From Erythroxylum novogranatense (lineage: Eukaryota > Streptophyta > Magnoliopsida > Malpighiales > Erythroxylaceae), in assembly GCA_029891385.1 (NCBI GenBank), contig CM057233.1, positions 25,714,150 through 25,778,149 on the forward strand: a DNA stretch of 64,000 nt, given 5' to 3'. How positions within the stretch are numbered: position 1 is the first letter of the stretch; each line of letters begins with the position of its first letter. A program made the translations under genes and the position numbers. Under the pieces are notes generated by a model. That model was given only the letters and a program-made list of their open reading frames with translations, was not told the DNA's origin and ran no database searches. Below, piece after piece: positions 21,470 through 34,595 of this stretch.

Positions 21470-24400
21470 TGCTTGATAATTATGATTTTCGATATATTGG
21501 GATTGATTGATAAAATACATTGCGATTTCCGATTGTTTTTTTTTCATTCTTATTAATCATTCCTTTTCTCTTTAATCAATCTCCTACAACTCAAAACAAT
21601 ACAATTTCCCATTTGGAAATTTAACCATTCCAAACTCACTAACCTTTTTCCATAAGCTCAATTCACTTTTAATCTTGCAGATCTTAATCCCATCTTAAAA
21701 CCCTCATTCTTATTATAACTTTGCCATAACCCGATTTTCTCGAAAATCGGGCAGCATAATGGCTGTATTTTGACAGCCCAAAAATTTTTACAAATCAAAA
21801 ACACACTTCTATAATCTCAACCAATCATACAGAGTCATCGAACCTCCCGTCCGGCATCCTAACGTCAGCAGAACACACATCTACCTAACACTTCAATAAT
21901 TCTCAATCCAATTCCATCATCATAAATAACCTTATTTACAAATATCTCAAAATCAAAATACCAATTCATAATTCGATTCAAACCACTCATATTCATATAA
22001 ACTACCATGATCTACTTACATAATCCCATATCCATAATCAAACATAAATTCGAATATATCAAGAACTAAATACTTCATATGCATAAGTGGCATTCCAAGC
22101 CATATACAAATTACAAAAACATATAAATGTCGAACTGATGTCTTGATCAAGATTCATCCGATCTCCCGTCAAACCCGAGATGGGGATGAAGGGGGGTGAG
22201 CTTGATACCAATGGGTAACATATTTATTAATGAAACATAAGTTTAAAATTGTCTTTTCAAACTTTTCAAACCTTTCCCATTCGAAAATTTTATTCAAAAA
22301 CTCATTTTCAAACTTTTCAAAACATTCATAAACCTTCATCAACATTTTCTAAGATTATTTTCAACATCTTCATTTATTTCAAAACATTCATAAACAGTTT
22401 CCGAAATTTCATGATTGACAAATCACTCTCATTTCTCAAATTCTCAAAATTTTCACAAATCATGCACAATTTTAAATATGAATGCATCACATAAAAGAAG
22501 TGTCATATACATAAACAAAATTCAAAAAAAACATATAACATAACAGAATGGTTTGATGTTGGACCCCACACCCCACCCGTAGGTGTTTGCAGTTATATCT
22601 GTCATGTGTGTTCATGGGTTATACCATGCATCCAACACAAAACACATAACACATTTAATGGTTTGAGTAGGTCCTAATGATAACGAATCGCACGTCTCGC
22701 ATAATGTTCTCAGGCAATGTAAACGGAGGGGAGTCTGAAATTCGGAGCTCCTAAGCCACTTACGAGCAGCCGGAAGAAGGCTTTTAACACGAGACCAAAG
22801 GTAATCGACTCAACTTAAGGGACCTAACCCAAACCCACATAACACATATCATACATCAAAATCAAATTGCCCGAAGGCACATTTCAAAAGCTTGATTTTC
22901 AAACTTCACATAACTCACATATCACATACATGCATATTACAATTCTCCATATATTTGTCATCGGACAAACAAAATATAATCACAATCCATCACCAACTCA
23001 TGACAATCAAAATCTCAATTAATTCACACAATTCGTAACAAAGTATGCCACACCTTTGATACTTTATCAAATCATTAAAACAATTTTAACTCGAAAATCG
23101 CATCAAATCTCATCAAATCATTCATAACATTGATTTCACTCATGGTAGTCATTCCTTATAAAATTCAAAACATGATGACTAATAACTTCGTAAAAATCAT
23201 TGTTCATTCGGAAATCAAGATTTTTAATTCAAAAAAAAACAATCGAAAATCGCAATGTATTTTATCAATCAATCCCAATATATCGGAAATCATAATTATC
23301 AAGCACTTTTATAAACGATATGTTTATCATAATTTCAAACGGTATTTTTATAACACTTTCAAAAGCTTTCGAAAATCATAATTTTCAAACACTTATATAC
23401 TTAAACCATATTTTCTAAACAATTTCAAAAGCATTTTTGGAATCAAAACTCTCAACATTTCTACACAATTCCAAACGCTGAAATTGTTCTTTTCAACATT
23501 TAAGTAACCTTTATTTTCTAACAATTTCAAACACAACTTTGTCAAACATTTTTAAAAACAAGTCTGGAAATCGAACTTTTCAAACACTTTTATAAACACT
23601 ATTTTGTAACCAATGTAGAAAGAATTTAAATCCTAAGTTGTTCAAACATTTTCTATAAAAGACATTCTAACAATATTTGAAAAGTCCTCATTTTTTTTCA
23701 AACTTTTCCATAACCAATATTGTATAAACACTTTCAAACAAATTCGGAAACCATAATTTCTTTCAAAAGGAGTAAATTCAAACCCAAAGAATTTCTCAAT
23801 TTTCAAGATTAAAGAATACAACATTTCCTAACTTATCAATCATTCAAGACTTGTACCAATTTCTAAACCCATTTGAAAATAAATAAAAGTCGATACTTTC
23901 CTTCTTAAATTTTTATCAAATCACTTAAAAATCAAATAATGCAAAAATCGATACATTTTCATTCACTTAACCGAAACACTTTTAGCAATATCTCCAGTCG
24001 CTAGAAAACATTTACTTTAAACAACTTTGTTAATTTCGTTAGATAGTAATAAAATTTCTTAATTAAACTTCCAAACTCAATAAATGCAACAATTTTTCAT
24101 AATTCGTCAATCCTTTGGAATCATTTATCAAATTATTTCTAAAACATCAATTTACAAATCTTTTATCCTCTTCTTGCTTTTCCCAAGATAAACAATAATT
24201 TTTCAAAACATTTCTCATTCTTGATTTTGATTTTTTTTAATTTTGTTTAAAAACTCCTACAAAACTTATGATTCAAAAATAAATACATTCAAACATAAAC
24301 AATATTTGCTATTCAATTTCAAAAGCATTCGGAAATCAGAAAATTCGTATTCTAAAAATATAAACTATCCATTTTCAAACATTTCTCTTCTACATTGAAC

Positions 24401-26763
24401 AATCAATTGTTCAATTTCATCAAAATATTCAAAGCAATGACTTTAAAAAAAATCCCTTTCACTTTCTTGAATTCCAAAGAACACACATGAAGTTTATAAT
24501 TCCAAAAATAAATATGATACCCACCTCATTTTCTTGCTAGAAACTTTTCCAAAGTTTCAATTCCTCCATTACTTCTTTCCTTCATCCAAGCTAAAGGTTC
24601 CTAAACCAAAATCACCAATTTCAAAATCACAAAAAAACATAAGGACTAAAATGAACTATAGAAACCCCATACTCATCATAAATCCAAACTTTCTAAATCA
24701 ATACACTTCCAAAATTCCAAAATCCCCAAATTCAAGACGAAAAACCCTAACCCATTCATAACCAAAATTATATCAATCTAACATGAAATCTCCCAAAATT
24801 TATCATGGACTTAACAAACCCATAACATTTTCCATAGATCTAAACCAAGGATTCAAGAACAACTCAAAGATCAAGGTTCATCTCTTACCTTCATCTTCTC
24901 AAATTTTGAATTTTCTTGCTCTAAGATGAAACTTTCTTCTTCTTCCTTCCATTCTTCTTGAATCATGGTCGAAATTCCCCCAAAAACCCCATAAAAATCG
25001 AAGCACCAAGCTTCCTTTCATCTTCTTCTTCTTCTTCTCCTCTCACGGCTACTCCTTCTCTCCCTCTCTTCTTTTCATTTTCGGATTCTTTCTTCTCTTT
25101 TTCTTCTATTTTCCTTCTTATTTTTGCTCCTAATTATCGTGAATCAGATTCCCTATACGACAGCCATGGGCTGTGTTTTGCCATGTCACTTAAGTGAGGA
25201 AGAAAAGACCATCTTGCCCTTGCACTGTATTTAAAAATCTGATATCTTACTTCCAAATTTTGGGCAGCTAAATGACATAATTTGGATAAACATTCTACTA
25301 GATAATTGTTCCCCTCGATCATACAAATCCAACGCCACTGCCGGCGCTCAATTTGGAGCTCAAACGAAGAAGTTATGACCGAAATACTATCGGACCTGCA
25401 CAAAATCCGAGATTAAATATTAACCCTACTTTGATTCAAAAATTAACGACCTTAGGGACTAAATTAAAATTCAAATCCTTCAGATAATTGAATTCCCATA
25501 TCTTAAGTTTATTTGGCCTTAAGAATCGACTCAATCGGATCTCTACAGCTCCCGAATTTAGCAAATTACCGAACCATGTTCGGAAACTTTCTCAACTCAC
25601 TTGATTAAAATCAATCACCTTCAATTCAATCTCCTAAAATTCATAATTCTTCAATAAAATGACATTAATTGTCTTAGTAATTCAACGCTTCAAGAATCAA
25701 ATCAATCGGATGTCGGACGAAGGATTTATAAGCAAAAGATTACAAAAGGGTCGGAGTTCAAACCAAGTTACAAGACTTCAAATACATACTTATACCTAAA
25801 TTTTCCAAAAATCATATCTCTTAATCCCGAACTCAGAATTTGACGAATTTGGTGTCAATAAAAATATCAAAGGAAGCTCTACAACTTCCCTGAAGAACAG
25901 AAAAATCCAATTGGCTTCCAAGGAAGTCAAATTTCTACTCAAAGATTCTGTCTTAATCAGCTTTTCCTAAATAACTTCCCAATTTCGAACGATCATAACT
26001 CCTAACTCCGATATCAAAAAATTACATACTTTATGGCGTCGAAAAGATCGAAATACAAGCTCCAACTTTCATTAAGACCACTTATTCCAATTCAGACTAA
26101 ATCCATACGACGAGTGGCCTCAAAGTATAGCACATGCAATGTAGGGTCCGTGAACTCTGGTCACGCGCACTTAGGTCATTTATACAAAACAAATCTAGAT
26201 CACTTAACTTCGGAAAATCATAACTCTCAATCCCGACATCGAAAAAATAGCAAACTTTATGGCCACAGAAAACTCTCAACAAACACTACAAATTTCATGT
26301 AGATCATTTTCTCAAATTTTGCCTAAATCAAAAGTCAACTGTCAACCCCAAAAGTCAAACTTCAAACAAATTTCATACTTAACTTTGACTGATCATAACT
26401 TCCACTCCCGATATAAAAAAATATCAAACTTTATGGCTACGAAAAGCTTTTTATAGGAGCTACAAGTTTCCTGAAGATCATTTCCTCAAATTTGGCTTAA
26501 ATCAAAAAGTCAACTTTCTTAATTTTTCACATTCTCTTACTTTCTTTCTTTACTTTTCTACTTCCATTTCATTCACCCATTCTCTTAAACTTTCATAACC
26601 TAAGCAAAACGACTCAAATGTCAAAACCATCAAAACGAATCAATTCTTTTTCTCATCAATTTCCTTTAAATATAAATTCATCTAATACACAAAACATACA
26701 TTAAAACACTCATTCAAGTTCATTTAATATTTCTAAATTCTATTTAAAGATCGGGGTCCAACA
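21470..26763 (-). mobile_element. X-family LTR copy X3 inside Y2
   Basis: The minus-strand start TGTTGGACCCCGATC lies at 26763. The shared blocks run in X1 order: donor-like site (24881-24891), AAGCTCACCCCCC block (about 22205) and CCCGTCCGG block (about 21850). The other end was not resolved and may be truncated near the inverted-repeat element, since neither TGTTGGTACC nor a copy of GGAAC (26764-26768) was found there. No coding sequence was seen. A small TGTTGGACCCC...CCAACA insertion-like patch of about 80 bases lies near 22558-22637. Confidence 0.7.
21730..21751. repeat. 10-bp perfect palindrome in X3
   Basis: CCCGATTTTC, then TC, then GAAAATCGGG. It directly follows GCCATAAC, the landmark that neighbours the word cassettes in related LTRs. 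Confidence 0.75.
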
Positions 26764-26814
26764 GGAACAGTACCCGGATTGATGACCTAATTATTTTAAT
26801 GATTTTTCTAGATT

Positions 26815-27720
26815 AATTTAGAAGGAATTGGTGAAAATGGTCTTAATGAAAGTTGAAGCCTATCTTGTTAGCTTTCCATTGCCACTGAGTTTTCAATTTT
26901 TCGATATGTACGTTGGGAGTTATGAACTGTTAACTAATGACTGACTATGTGCATTATGTTGGAACCTAGCCATAAGTGTAGGTTTGGTGAGCATTGTTAT
27001 TAAAGGCAAATTTAGAGATTTTTGTGATTTGAATTGGCACAAATGATCTTCTGGAAAGTTGCAGAGGAAGCAATTATCTTGAAAATGAGATATAGTATGT
27101 TAATTTTGGATAACAAAATTGGGACTTATGAATTTTCAAAGATTGGACTGAAGTTAGTTCATTGACTAGTGGTCAGGGCAGAAACTTGCATGATAGTTTT
27201 GAGTTTGTTAATGATGGAATTGGATTCTGAGTCCTCTATGAAAATTGAATTATGAGATCTTATATTTCCAGTGATATAAGGTAGTGATTTTTTTGACATC
27301 TGTACAAGAAGTTATGTGTTTTATAACTTTGCTATTTAGTTCAGGCGTTTTGAGTGGATAGAATCATTCATTGAATTGTTTGACCTACTTACCGATTGAA
27401 TTTGATTTCATATTGTTCATGAAAGTTGTAGGTCACATTCTGATCTTTCATTTGGCATAAAATCTTGTAATTTTTAGAAAAGGGAATGAGAAGTTATGGA
27501 TTTTACAAAATGTTGCATTGTTTTGACAAAATGTTGAACTGTTTTGAGAGGCATTGTGAAGGCAGTAACTTTGAGTGCATTTTTGACACCCTTAGAGGTG
27601 AAATTGGCTTTTATGTCCTCATAAAACTTGTAGATCTCTCTTTTCTCTATGAAATAGACACCAAGTTTGTCCAATTTGGAATTCGGAGCAAGGAGTTATG
27701 AGTTGTGAAAGTTGGGATGT
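26815..27720 (+). repeat. Diverged tandem units of about 180 bp in Y2
   Basis: About five units, each with 'ATGAAAGTTGTAG/GAAG', a pyrimidine-rich stretch, 'CAATTTT/CCAATTT' and 'GAGTTATGA' in the same order. Homologous in layout to the X1 units (opposite strand) and Z units. No reading frame is conserved. Confidence 0.5.
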
Positions 27721-27750
27721 CGGTGGACGTTTGTCCAGAATTGCCATTGT

Positions 27751-27845
27751 AGTAGCATAAGTCGACTTGCACCCTCAGATAAGTCGACTAGAACATACAC
27801 AGTAGCATTAGTCGACTAGGATTCTCAGGCAAGTCTACTAGGATG
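27751..27845. repeat. AGTCGACT word cassette in Y2
   Basis: AAGTCGACTT (27759-27768), AAGTCGACTA (27781-27790), TAGTCGACTA (27809-27818) and a mutated AAGTCTACTA (27831-27840), spaced 22, 28 and 22 bases. It lies between the last tandem unit and GCTCATAAC. Confidence 0.75.
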
Positions 27846-28636
27846 TGTATTTTTCCTTCTTTTGCTCATAACTTATCCATCCGACCTCCGATTGACCTAA
27901 TTCTCGAGGTATCGGATTCGTGAATCATTTAATTTCATTTCTATGAGCAATTGGAAATTTTGGACGGGAAATTGATGTGGGTCCGGGTAATGATTCTTTG
28001 GTCATTGTTTTATTTATTTTTGGACCTATAGAGGTCCGAATTGAGTACTGTCAGTGCCGTTAGATTTCTAATTTTTAGACGGATTTTTAGTGATTGAAAA
28101 TTTGGATTTAGGGCTGGGAAAATCATGAGCATGCATTTTACACATTTTAAGCGCTACATGTGCATTTTCAAATATTACTGATTGGGATTTTGGTAATCAT
28201 TGCATCAGAATCGTATAGAGACACATTTGAGCGCCGATTCATCGATGCCACTAAGACTTCTGTGTATTAGCTCGTAAGCACAGTGAGTAACTTAGTTGTT
28301 TCCTCAATTTCTGATTGTTTATAGTTCTGTACTGATAATTCTGTGGAGAATAATGGTGTTTATGTGAAAACTGATTATGACTGTAATGTTGAACCGAAGG
28401 AATGGGAATTGGGCATTGAAGTGTAAACCGGTCGTGAATGTGATAAATTGTGACCGTATGAAAATCAGATGATCGAGAATGATATGTTTGATTCGATAAA
28501 TTGATTGACCGCAATGTGATTTTGTGGATCAGATGATATTGTGTATACTTTGATAAATGGGTTTTAGTGACAATGTGAATTGTGATACATTGAGCATGTT
28601 GCATTCCATATACAAATACTTAAACGGATAATAATG

Positions 28637-28827
28637 GTTGTGACCTGAGACGCCACTGATATTGAAAAGAGCCTTGAGCTCGAACACTGATACTGAAAAG
28701 AGCCTTGAGCTCGATCACTGAAAAAGAGCTTTGAGCTCGAAAGGAGTTAGTGCATACCCAGAGGGCTCTCCTACTCCCTAGACGTGTCTATTGAATACCG
28801 TTCACTGTTTAAGCGCTCGGTCACAAC
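28637..28827. other. Multi-hairpin array with outer closing stem (Y2)
   Basis: GTTGTGACC (28637-28645) pairs with GGTCACAAC (28819-28827). Three GAGC-loop-GCTC hairpins start at 28669, 28700 and 28726 with loops CTTGA, CTTGA and TTTGA. The outer stem is the same as in Y1 and Y3; inner units vary in number and sequence. Confidence 0.7.
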
Positions 28828-29040
28828 ACTGCAATAAAATGGGAAAGTGTCACATATGCATTGCATATATACTTGACTGACTACTTGAAATGGAAAAAAG
28901 GCATGAGTGTCTTGTTCAATGGCGATTTGCTTGTATGTAGTGATATGGTACTTCTAACTGTGTTATTGCAAGCTAAAATGTGATTGCCTGTGTGCTGTGT
29001 AATTACTGTGACGCAATTAAGTGATGCATGAATTGGGAGA

Positions 29041-29092
29041 ACCATCGATGATGGTTCCTCACTGAGTTCGCAAAACTCACCCAAAATTTGCA
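29041..29092. other. Conserved double-hairpin block (Y2)
   Basis: ACCATC-GAT-GATGGT (29041-29055) and TGAGTT-loop-AACTCA follow each other as in Y1, then ATTTTTCAG|GT near 29103. Confidence 0.6.
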
Positions 29093-29485
29093 TCTATTTT
29101 TCAGGTCTTGAAGAGTACCCCGTTTGACACGGGAGTATGTCTACCGTACACAAGGGATAGATAGAGGTCGGGATCAGTTTGTGTCTGCATTAGTGTCTCA
29201 TAGAATTGCATTTCAAAATGCTCTGTATTTATCGTTTGCCCAATGTTGGATATGTCATTACATGGCTATTGTAAATTGTTGTTTACTATTTGTAATAACT
29301 GAAAACGCTTCCTTTTTCATTTGGGATCAAAATTGTATACTGTGCACATGAGAGAACTGAAAAAAAAACATATTGATACTGAGTTTCGATTGACTGATGT
29401 AACACGCCACCCTCGCGGGGCACGGACTCGGATATCACCAACGATGTCAGGTTCGGGTCACGCGGGAGTGGGGTGTTACAAGCAC

Positions 29486-29875
29486 CGTCTTAGTCTTCTT
29501 TCATCTTAATTTTGGTACCTAAGACGCTTCTTCTTAGTCTTGCATCTCACAAAGATGTCAGCATTGTCTTAGAATGATGTAAGCATCGTCTTAGTCTTCT
29601 TTCGTCTTAGTTTTGGTACCTAAGACGCTTCGTTTTAGTCTTGCATCTCAGAATGATTTCAGCATCATCTTAGAATGACATTAGCATCGTCTTAGTCTTC
29701 TTTCGTCTTAGTTTTGGTACCTAAGATGCTTCGTCTTAGTCTTGCATCTTAGAATGACGTCAGTATCATCTTAGAATAACGTCCGCATCTTCTTAATCTT
29801 CTTTCCTCTTAGTTTTGGCACCTAAGACGCTTCGTCTTAGTTTTGCGTCTTAGTATGACGTCAGCATCGTCTTAG
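29486..29875. repeat. CGTCTTAG word array in Z 3' LTR
   Basis: Four units of the Z array, cut off from its start at 20118-20156 by Y2. In the GTACCTAAGACGCTTCG units the 8-bp arms CGTCTTAG/CTAAGACG are perfect. Confidence 0.85.
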
Positions 29876-30515
29876 TTTGACTTTTTTCTTCCTTCTTCTG
29901 TTCTATTTTTAACCCTTTTAGAGGCCGAATCTCACTTCAAGTTCTGTATAAAAGTTATAGATCTCAAGACCCTCTTTTAAATAGTTTAAAAACGAAATCA
30001 ATCCAACATCTGTAGCAAAAGTTATGGCATTTGCACCAAGACTTGTACAATACGAGTAAAGGAATAAATGTGTTTGATTATGTTGGCCATAGCTTCTTCA
30101 TTCGACCTCCAAATGAAGTGATTCTTAAAGTAATGGATTTCTAACATCTTTACCTATCTCTCCCAAAAACTTTGTATCTTTTGGAGTTTACTTGAAGAAG
30201 TTTGATGGAGAGAAAGTGAGGGGTCGGTGGGGAGAGTGTAATTGGGGTATGTACATGTTTTAGATATTTAAGTTTATCTTCAGCTGTAGGGCTCCGATTC
30301 AGATGATTTCTTGTTTTAAAACGAACTAGAGATTTATAGCTGCAATATCTTTAATGAAGTAAAATTGAAATTTTGTTGTTTGACTAGTGTGGGCTTTCCA
30401 CTCTTATAGGATGATGGTTATTTAGGGTTATTGGAAATAACCCTACAAGGTAGTACGCAAGCCCAAGGTTTATGACTCCAGATATTGGGCTCTGAAAATA
30501 GGGTCCAACAAAGAT

Positions 30516-30860
30516 GCCATCTTTCACTCACTCTTCAGTCTCTACACAGAGAGATACTTTAGGAGGTAGCTAGAGAAAGAAGGGAAGAGAAGAAGAGAAA
30601 TAGAGAGAGATGGTGAAGAAGAGAGAAACATAGAAGAGACATGGAAGCAAAGCAAGCCTTTGACCATCTGGTGAGAACAAGCTGAAGCAAAAGGTGAGAG
30701 CTAATGCGCGAAGCTTAAGACGGGCATACAAGATACCCTCGACTTCACACTCACAAGATCCTTGTTTGCTTATTCTATTTTTCATCAGTTGTTTGTTTCT
30801 TGTTTATTAACTGAACTTGTTACTTGTTACTTGTTAACTTAAGCGAATGTTATTTGTTTC
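30516..30860 (+). other. Older segment between Z and Y3 (leader-like)
   Basis: Continuation of 1387-1686 after removing Z. It holds a purine-rich stretch (30566-30630), then AT-rich sequence with repeated ACTTGTT. No ORF, PBS or terminator was recognised. It continues at 34596 after Y3. Confidence 0.45.
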
Positions 30861-32547
30861 TATCACATCCCATTACTTATGTTAAGGTTAAAATTGTAAA
30901 TGTGAGAGATTCACCGAGAGATTAGAAATGTGTTTCATGCTCATGCATTATATGATATGCTCATGTGAATCGTTGTATGTGAAAATGATTGTACATGCAC
31001 TCATTGACATTCTGGGTATAATTGAATTGTGATGTGATATTGTTGAGAATTGTGAATCTATTGTATTGGGAATTTAATTGGTAAGTGTAATTGTTAATTT
31101 TTGAATTTTGGTAAATTATTGAAATAATGTCCAAAATTTGTGGGATATTATTGTAATACGAAAAATTCCAAAAATTTTAATCATTATTGGATTAGAAAAA
31201 GTGCCACTTGGCCAGTAAATTGATGTATGGAAAATAGAAATGAGTGTAATGATATTGAAGAAAATTTTGGGAGTTAACTTTAGAATTTTGAGATAATGGT
31301 TGTGAAAATTAGAAACAAATTGGAGATAATTGTAATGAAAGGATGAAAGTTTGGGAACTAGTTCAATAAGAACTAGTTAGTTAGGAACTAGCCAAGGTCT
31401 TAAAGAAATGGACAAGCATCCAATTCTTAAACTCTCGTTTTCTTAAACTTAAAAGATCCATCTACAATTTGTTCCTGTCTTAAAAAATCTTCTTCGGGAT
31501 TTTCCTTCATCCTTTGGAAGCTTCATTCTTTCAGAATGATCTCTCACTCTCACAAAGAAAGTTTGCTCTCACTTTTCACTCACCATCTCTTTTTGTTATC
31601 TTCTTCATTATAATTGAAATACTTAATCCTACATCTCTTGACTGTTAATGATCGGGTATTATGGGAAAGCTATGGTTTATGTGATCTCAAAGGTTTTGGA
31701 GTTTTATACAAGTAAGCATTTTTATGGTTTTTCATTATTACATAAGATGAAGCATGCATCATGTTAGTTATATGTTGAAGTTATAAAATGAAAATGTATA
31801 TATACTGAAAACGTGAGTGAAAAAATAGAGTATACAACATATGCTAATTTTTCAAACTTGATGACAAAAATGTTGTGAGATGGTGCTAAAATGATTTTTG
31901 AAGTTGAAAGATCTTAGAAAACTTATATAACTAGGTGTAGAAACTTTTTGAAGAAAACATAAATGAGGACTCCGTTTTCACTGTGCATATATGTATATGC
32001 ATATATGGAAATATTTTGAGAGTTATTAAAGATAAACAAGAATAAGATTAGAGTGGACAATAGTTGTATGATGATTTTTGAAGATGAGAAAAAATTGTTT
32101 AAAATGAAAGTTGAGAAGAAAAATAGAGAATGTACAAATAGGTTGAAATGCAGAGAATAATGAAATGCAGAACGTGAGGAAGATGAATAAATGATATTTA
32201 TATTTTGATGATTTTGAGAAATTTGAGTAAAATTTCATATCTAATGGTATCGTGAATTTGTGGTGAATTATTCGAATGAAAATGGAGTGGAAAAACTAGA
32301 AATGAAAGTTGAAGTGTTGAATTTAGTGAAGAAAGACACGTAGAGAAATTGGTTGTGAATGCACCAAAGAAAAGATAAAGAGAGGCAAAAGTTTAATTTG
32401 AACTTCCTTGACTAAATTGTATTGATCTAGGATAAATTAGACAAAGTTGTCTTCTATAAAGTTGTAGCCTATCTTCCTAGCGTTCCAATAGTATATGGTA
32501 TGAAAATTTTGAATTTCGAAGTCAAAAGTTATGGTCCTTATAAGTGA

Positions 32548-32745
32548 AGATGCTTAAGAGCATCTAGTGAGGATAGATCGTCTGGTGAAGACGTATTGTC
32601 TGGTAAGGACGTATTGTCTGGTGATGGCGTATCATCTGGTAAGGATGTATTGTTTGGTGAGGATGTATCACCTAGTGATGGTGTATCGTCTGGTGATGAT
32701 GTATCGTCTGGTGATGACATATCGTCTGATGAATGACATTATATC
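32548..32745. repeat. 18-bp tandem array and palindrome in Y3
   Basis: AGATGCT-TAAG-AGCATCT (32548-32565) precedes about eight units of an 18-bp word, consensus GTCTGGTGATGATGTATC. Since 18 is a multiple of three, repetitive spurious ORFs open on both strands (Ser-Pro-Asp-Asp-Thr on minus). It takes the same LTR address as the AGTCGACT cassette of Y2. Confidence 0.8.
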
Positions 32746-33841
32746 GTCTAATGCATTATTCATCTAATCCTATCATCTGGTCCCATTTTGACCTTGTATA
32801 CGAACGAACTTGTCTTCAAGGTCTTCACGAAAGATGTAGATCTTGAAGTATTCTTCACAATCATCTAAAGAACACCTCAATACGATATCTTTAGAGAAAG
32901 TTATGCTAATTGTAAAACAACTTCTGTGTAATATTCATTTTGTATTGTCTGGTCCAATTTTGACCTAGTAGATGACAAAATCTATCTTCAAGGTCTTCAT
33001 GAAAGTTATATACTATAATTCCTCTTTGAAACCATCTAAGAATGACCTTGATCTGATAACTATAGAGAAAGTTATGCTAGTTTCCCCAAAAGAAAAAGGT
33101 TTAATATGATTGAGGATAGAACCTTGTTTGATTCTTTTAGCCATAACTTTGTCATCCGACTTCTAATTGGAGTGATTCTTGGACCAATAGATTCCTAGCA
33201 CATTTTTTGCCTCACCATAAAAGGTTATAACCTTAGATACTAAATTGAAAAATGATTGATTGAATCAAATTAAGGGTATCGGATGGAAGAGCATAAATTG
33301 TGATTTTAATGGTTCTAGTGACGTATAAACCTAAGTATAAATTATACTTAGAGGAGTCCTGATATGTGACTAATTTTATGATGACACCAATGGATAAATA
33401 CTCAGAATTTGTCATGAACATGTATTGTACATAGTCCATATACACACGTATGCATAAATGAATGCTTATAATTGTGCACAATTATTAATATGTGTTCAAC
33501 GTGCACATTGCATAATTGTGATGTGCAGGATAAATGCTGGCATTTAGAAGTTTCTAGAATTGGAAGCAAATGCTAAACTGAGCATACAATGAGTAGATCT
33601 AGATGGTCTTATTTCATTATTTATTCTGCTTTGAATTTTTTTATTGATTGACTACTGAATGACTATATGAATGTGATTAGTTATGTTGGTTTCCGAACAG
33701 GAAGTCTGATGAATGCAATGTATGAATGAAATATTGAAGTGCTTATTGAATGTGAATGTGAAGAACTATATACTTCATTGATATGATTGACTGAAAATGT
33801 GAGATGCATTCCATATATGAATGCATGATCAGGTAATGGGA

Positions 33842-34041
33842 GTTGTGACCAGAGTAGTCATTGATCAAAGTTTAAAGCTCAAAGTGTAAAAAGAGCCTCG
33901 AGCTCAGAAAGTGATTCAAAGCTTAAAGCTCAAAGTGTGAACAAAGCCTCGAGCTCATAAAGTGATTCAAAGCCTTAGGCTCAATGTTTAATAAGCCTGG
34001 TATCTAATGGATACGAAATAGTTTAGGCACTCGGTCACAAC
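33842..34041. other. Multi-hairpin array with outer closing stem (Y3)
   Basis: GTTGTGACC (33842-33850) pairs with GGTCACAAC (34033-34041). Inner inverted repeats include GAGC-CTCGA-GCTC (33893-33905), AGCTT/AAGCT variants and AGCC-TTA-GGCT (33971-33981). A unit of about 53 bases with AAAGCTCAAAGTGT is itself duplicated. Confidence 0.7.
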
Positions 34042-34595
34042 AAATTAACAAATGAAAAGTGGGTCTTATGTGCACTACATATGTATAATATGAATGATTA
34101 AAGTACATTGATTGTGACATGTGAAATGTTATGAATGTGAATTATGTGTTATGTGGCTAGGTGAGCCATCGATGATGGTCACTCACTGAGTTTGCAAAAC
34201 TCATCCAAAATTTGTAATTATTTTTCAAGCTCATAAGAGTACCTCGTTAGACAAATGGGAGTATACCTATTGCATTCAAGTAAGAGGTAGAGGTTGGGAT
34301 CAGTTGGTATCTACTTTTATACTTTCTTATCTGTGTATTCCATTACATTTGTATAATGTGCATTTGAATATGCTTCTGCGCATAATAACTTTTCAATTTG
34401 GAAATGTTGTAAACAAGTTTGATTAATGAGTGTAATAACACTCTTGAATGAAATTGTGTATATATATATATATATATATTTGTAAGGAAAATTTACTGAC
34501 TGACTGTGTTAGCATGTCATCCTTATGGGGCATGTATTCAGATATCATTCAGGATGTCGAGTACCTGTCTTGTGGGAGTGGGGTGCTATAGTTTC

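Larger units (their letters stand above)
20157..29480 (+). mobile_element. Solo LTR Y2 inside Z 3' LTR, itself invaded
   Basis: It starts TGTAACATCCC and ends GGGGTGTTACA. Flanks AGTAC (20152-20156) and AGCAC (29481-29485) form a duplication with one difference. Without X3 and the inverted-repeat element about 3.75 kb remain, close to the 3.73 kb of Y3. No PBS or coding sequence was found. Sense order: start, donor-like TAG|GTAAGG (20978), insertions, repeated units (26815-27720), AGTCGACT cassette, acceptor-like block (28215), hairpin array (28637-28827), double hairpin (29041-29080), TTTTTCAG. Confidence 0.82.
1692..30510 (+). mobile_element. Element Z: Tekay-like Ty3/gypsy chromovirus with nested insertions
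   Basis: The ends are TGTTGG (1692) and CCAACA (30510), flanked by the perfect 5-bp duplication AAGAT at 1687-1691 and 30511-30515. It has a PBS (9375), a decayed gag-pol (9583-13682 and 17610-18128), a PPT (18086-18099) and two LTRs that match over their full uninterrupted length, about 3.09 and 3.08 kb after removing inserts. Integrase followed by a chromodomain, long LTRs and the initiator-Met PBS point to the Tekay/Del group of chromoviruses. It contains X1, X2 and Y2 (with X3 and a 272-bp inverted-repeat element). Many stops and frameshifts make it non-autonomous today. Confidence 0.9.
18100..30510 (+). repeat. Z 3' LTR, interrupted by Y2
   Basis: LTR sequence is 18100-20156 and 29481-30510 and matches the 5' LTR throughout. 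A donor-like AAG|GTAAGAGC lies at 18598-18608, and an acceptor-like ATAAGCAG|GT near 19480, clearer than in the 5' LTR. The TATAA stretch present at 2098 is missing here. It ends GGTCCAACA at 30510. Confidence 0.88.
30861..34590 (+). mobile_element. Solo LTR Y3 with perfect target duplication
   Basis: GTTTC occurs at 30856-30860 and 34591-34595. The terminus TATCACATCCC corresponds to TGTAACATCCC of Y2, and GGGGTGCTATA to GGGGTGTTACA. The length is 3.73 kb with no PBS, PPT or coding sequence. Features in sense order: donor-like CAA|GTAAGC (31722), 18-bp array, acceptor-like GTGCAG near 33527, hairpin array, double hairpin, and a (TA)11 run at 34459-34480. Confidence 0.85.

Noticed and set aside
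32538..32767. Repetitive ORFs (Ser-Pro-Asp-Asp-Thr and Leu-Val-Arg types)
   Set aside because: They are products of the 18-bp LTR repeat.
34459..34480. (TA)11 run as a possible origin or promoter
   Set aside because: A simple microsatellite near the end of Y3; no other support.
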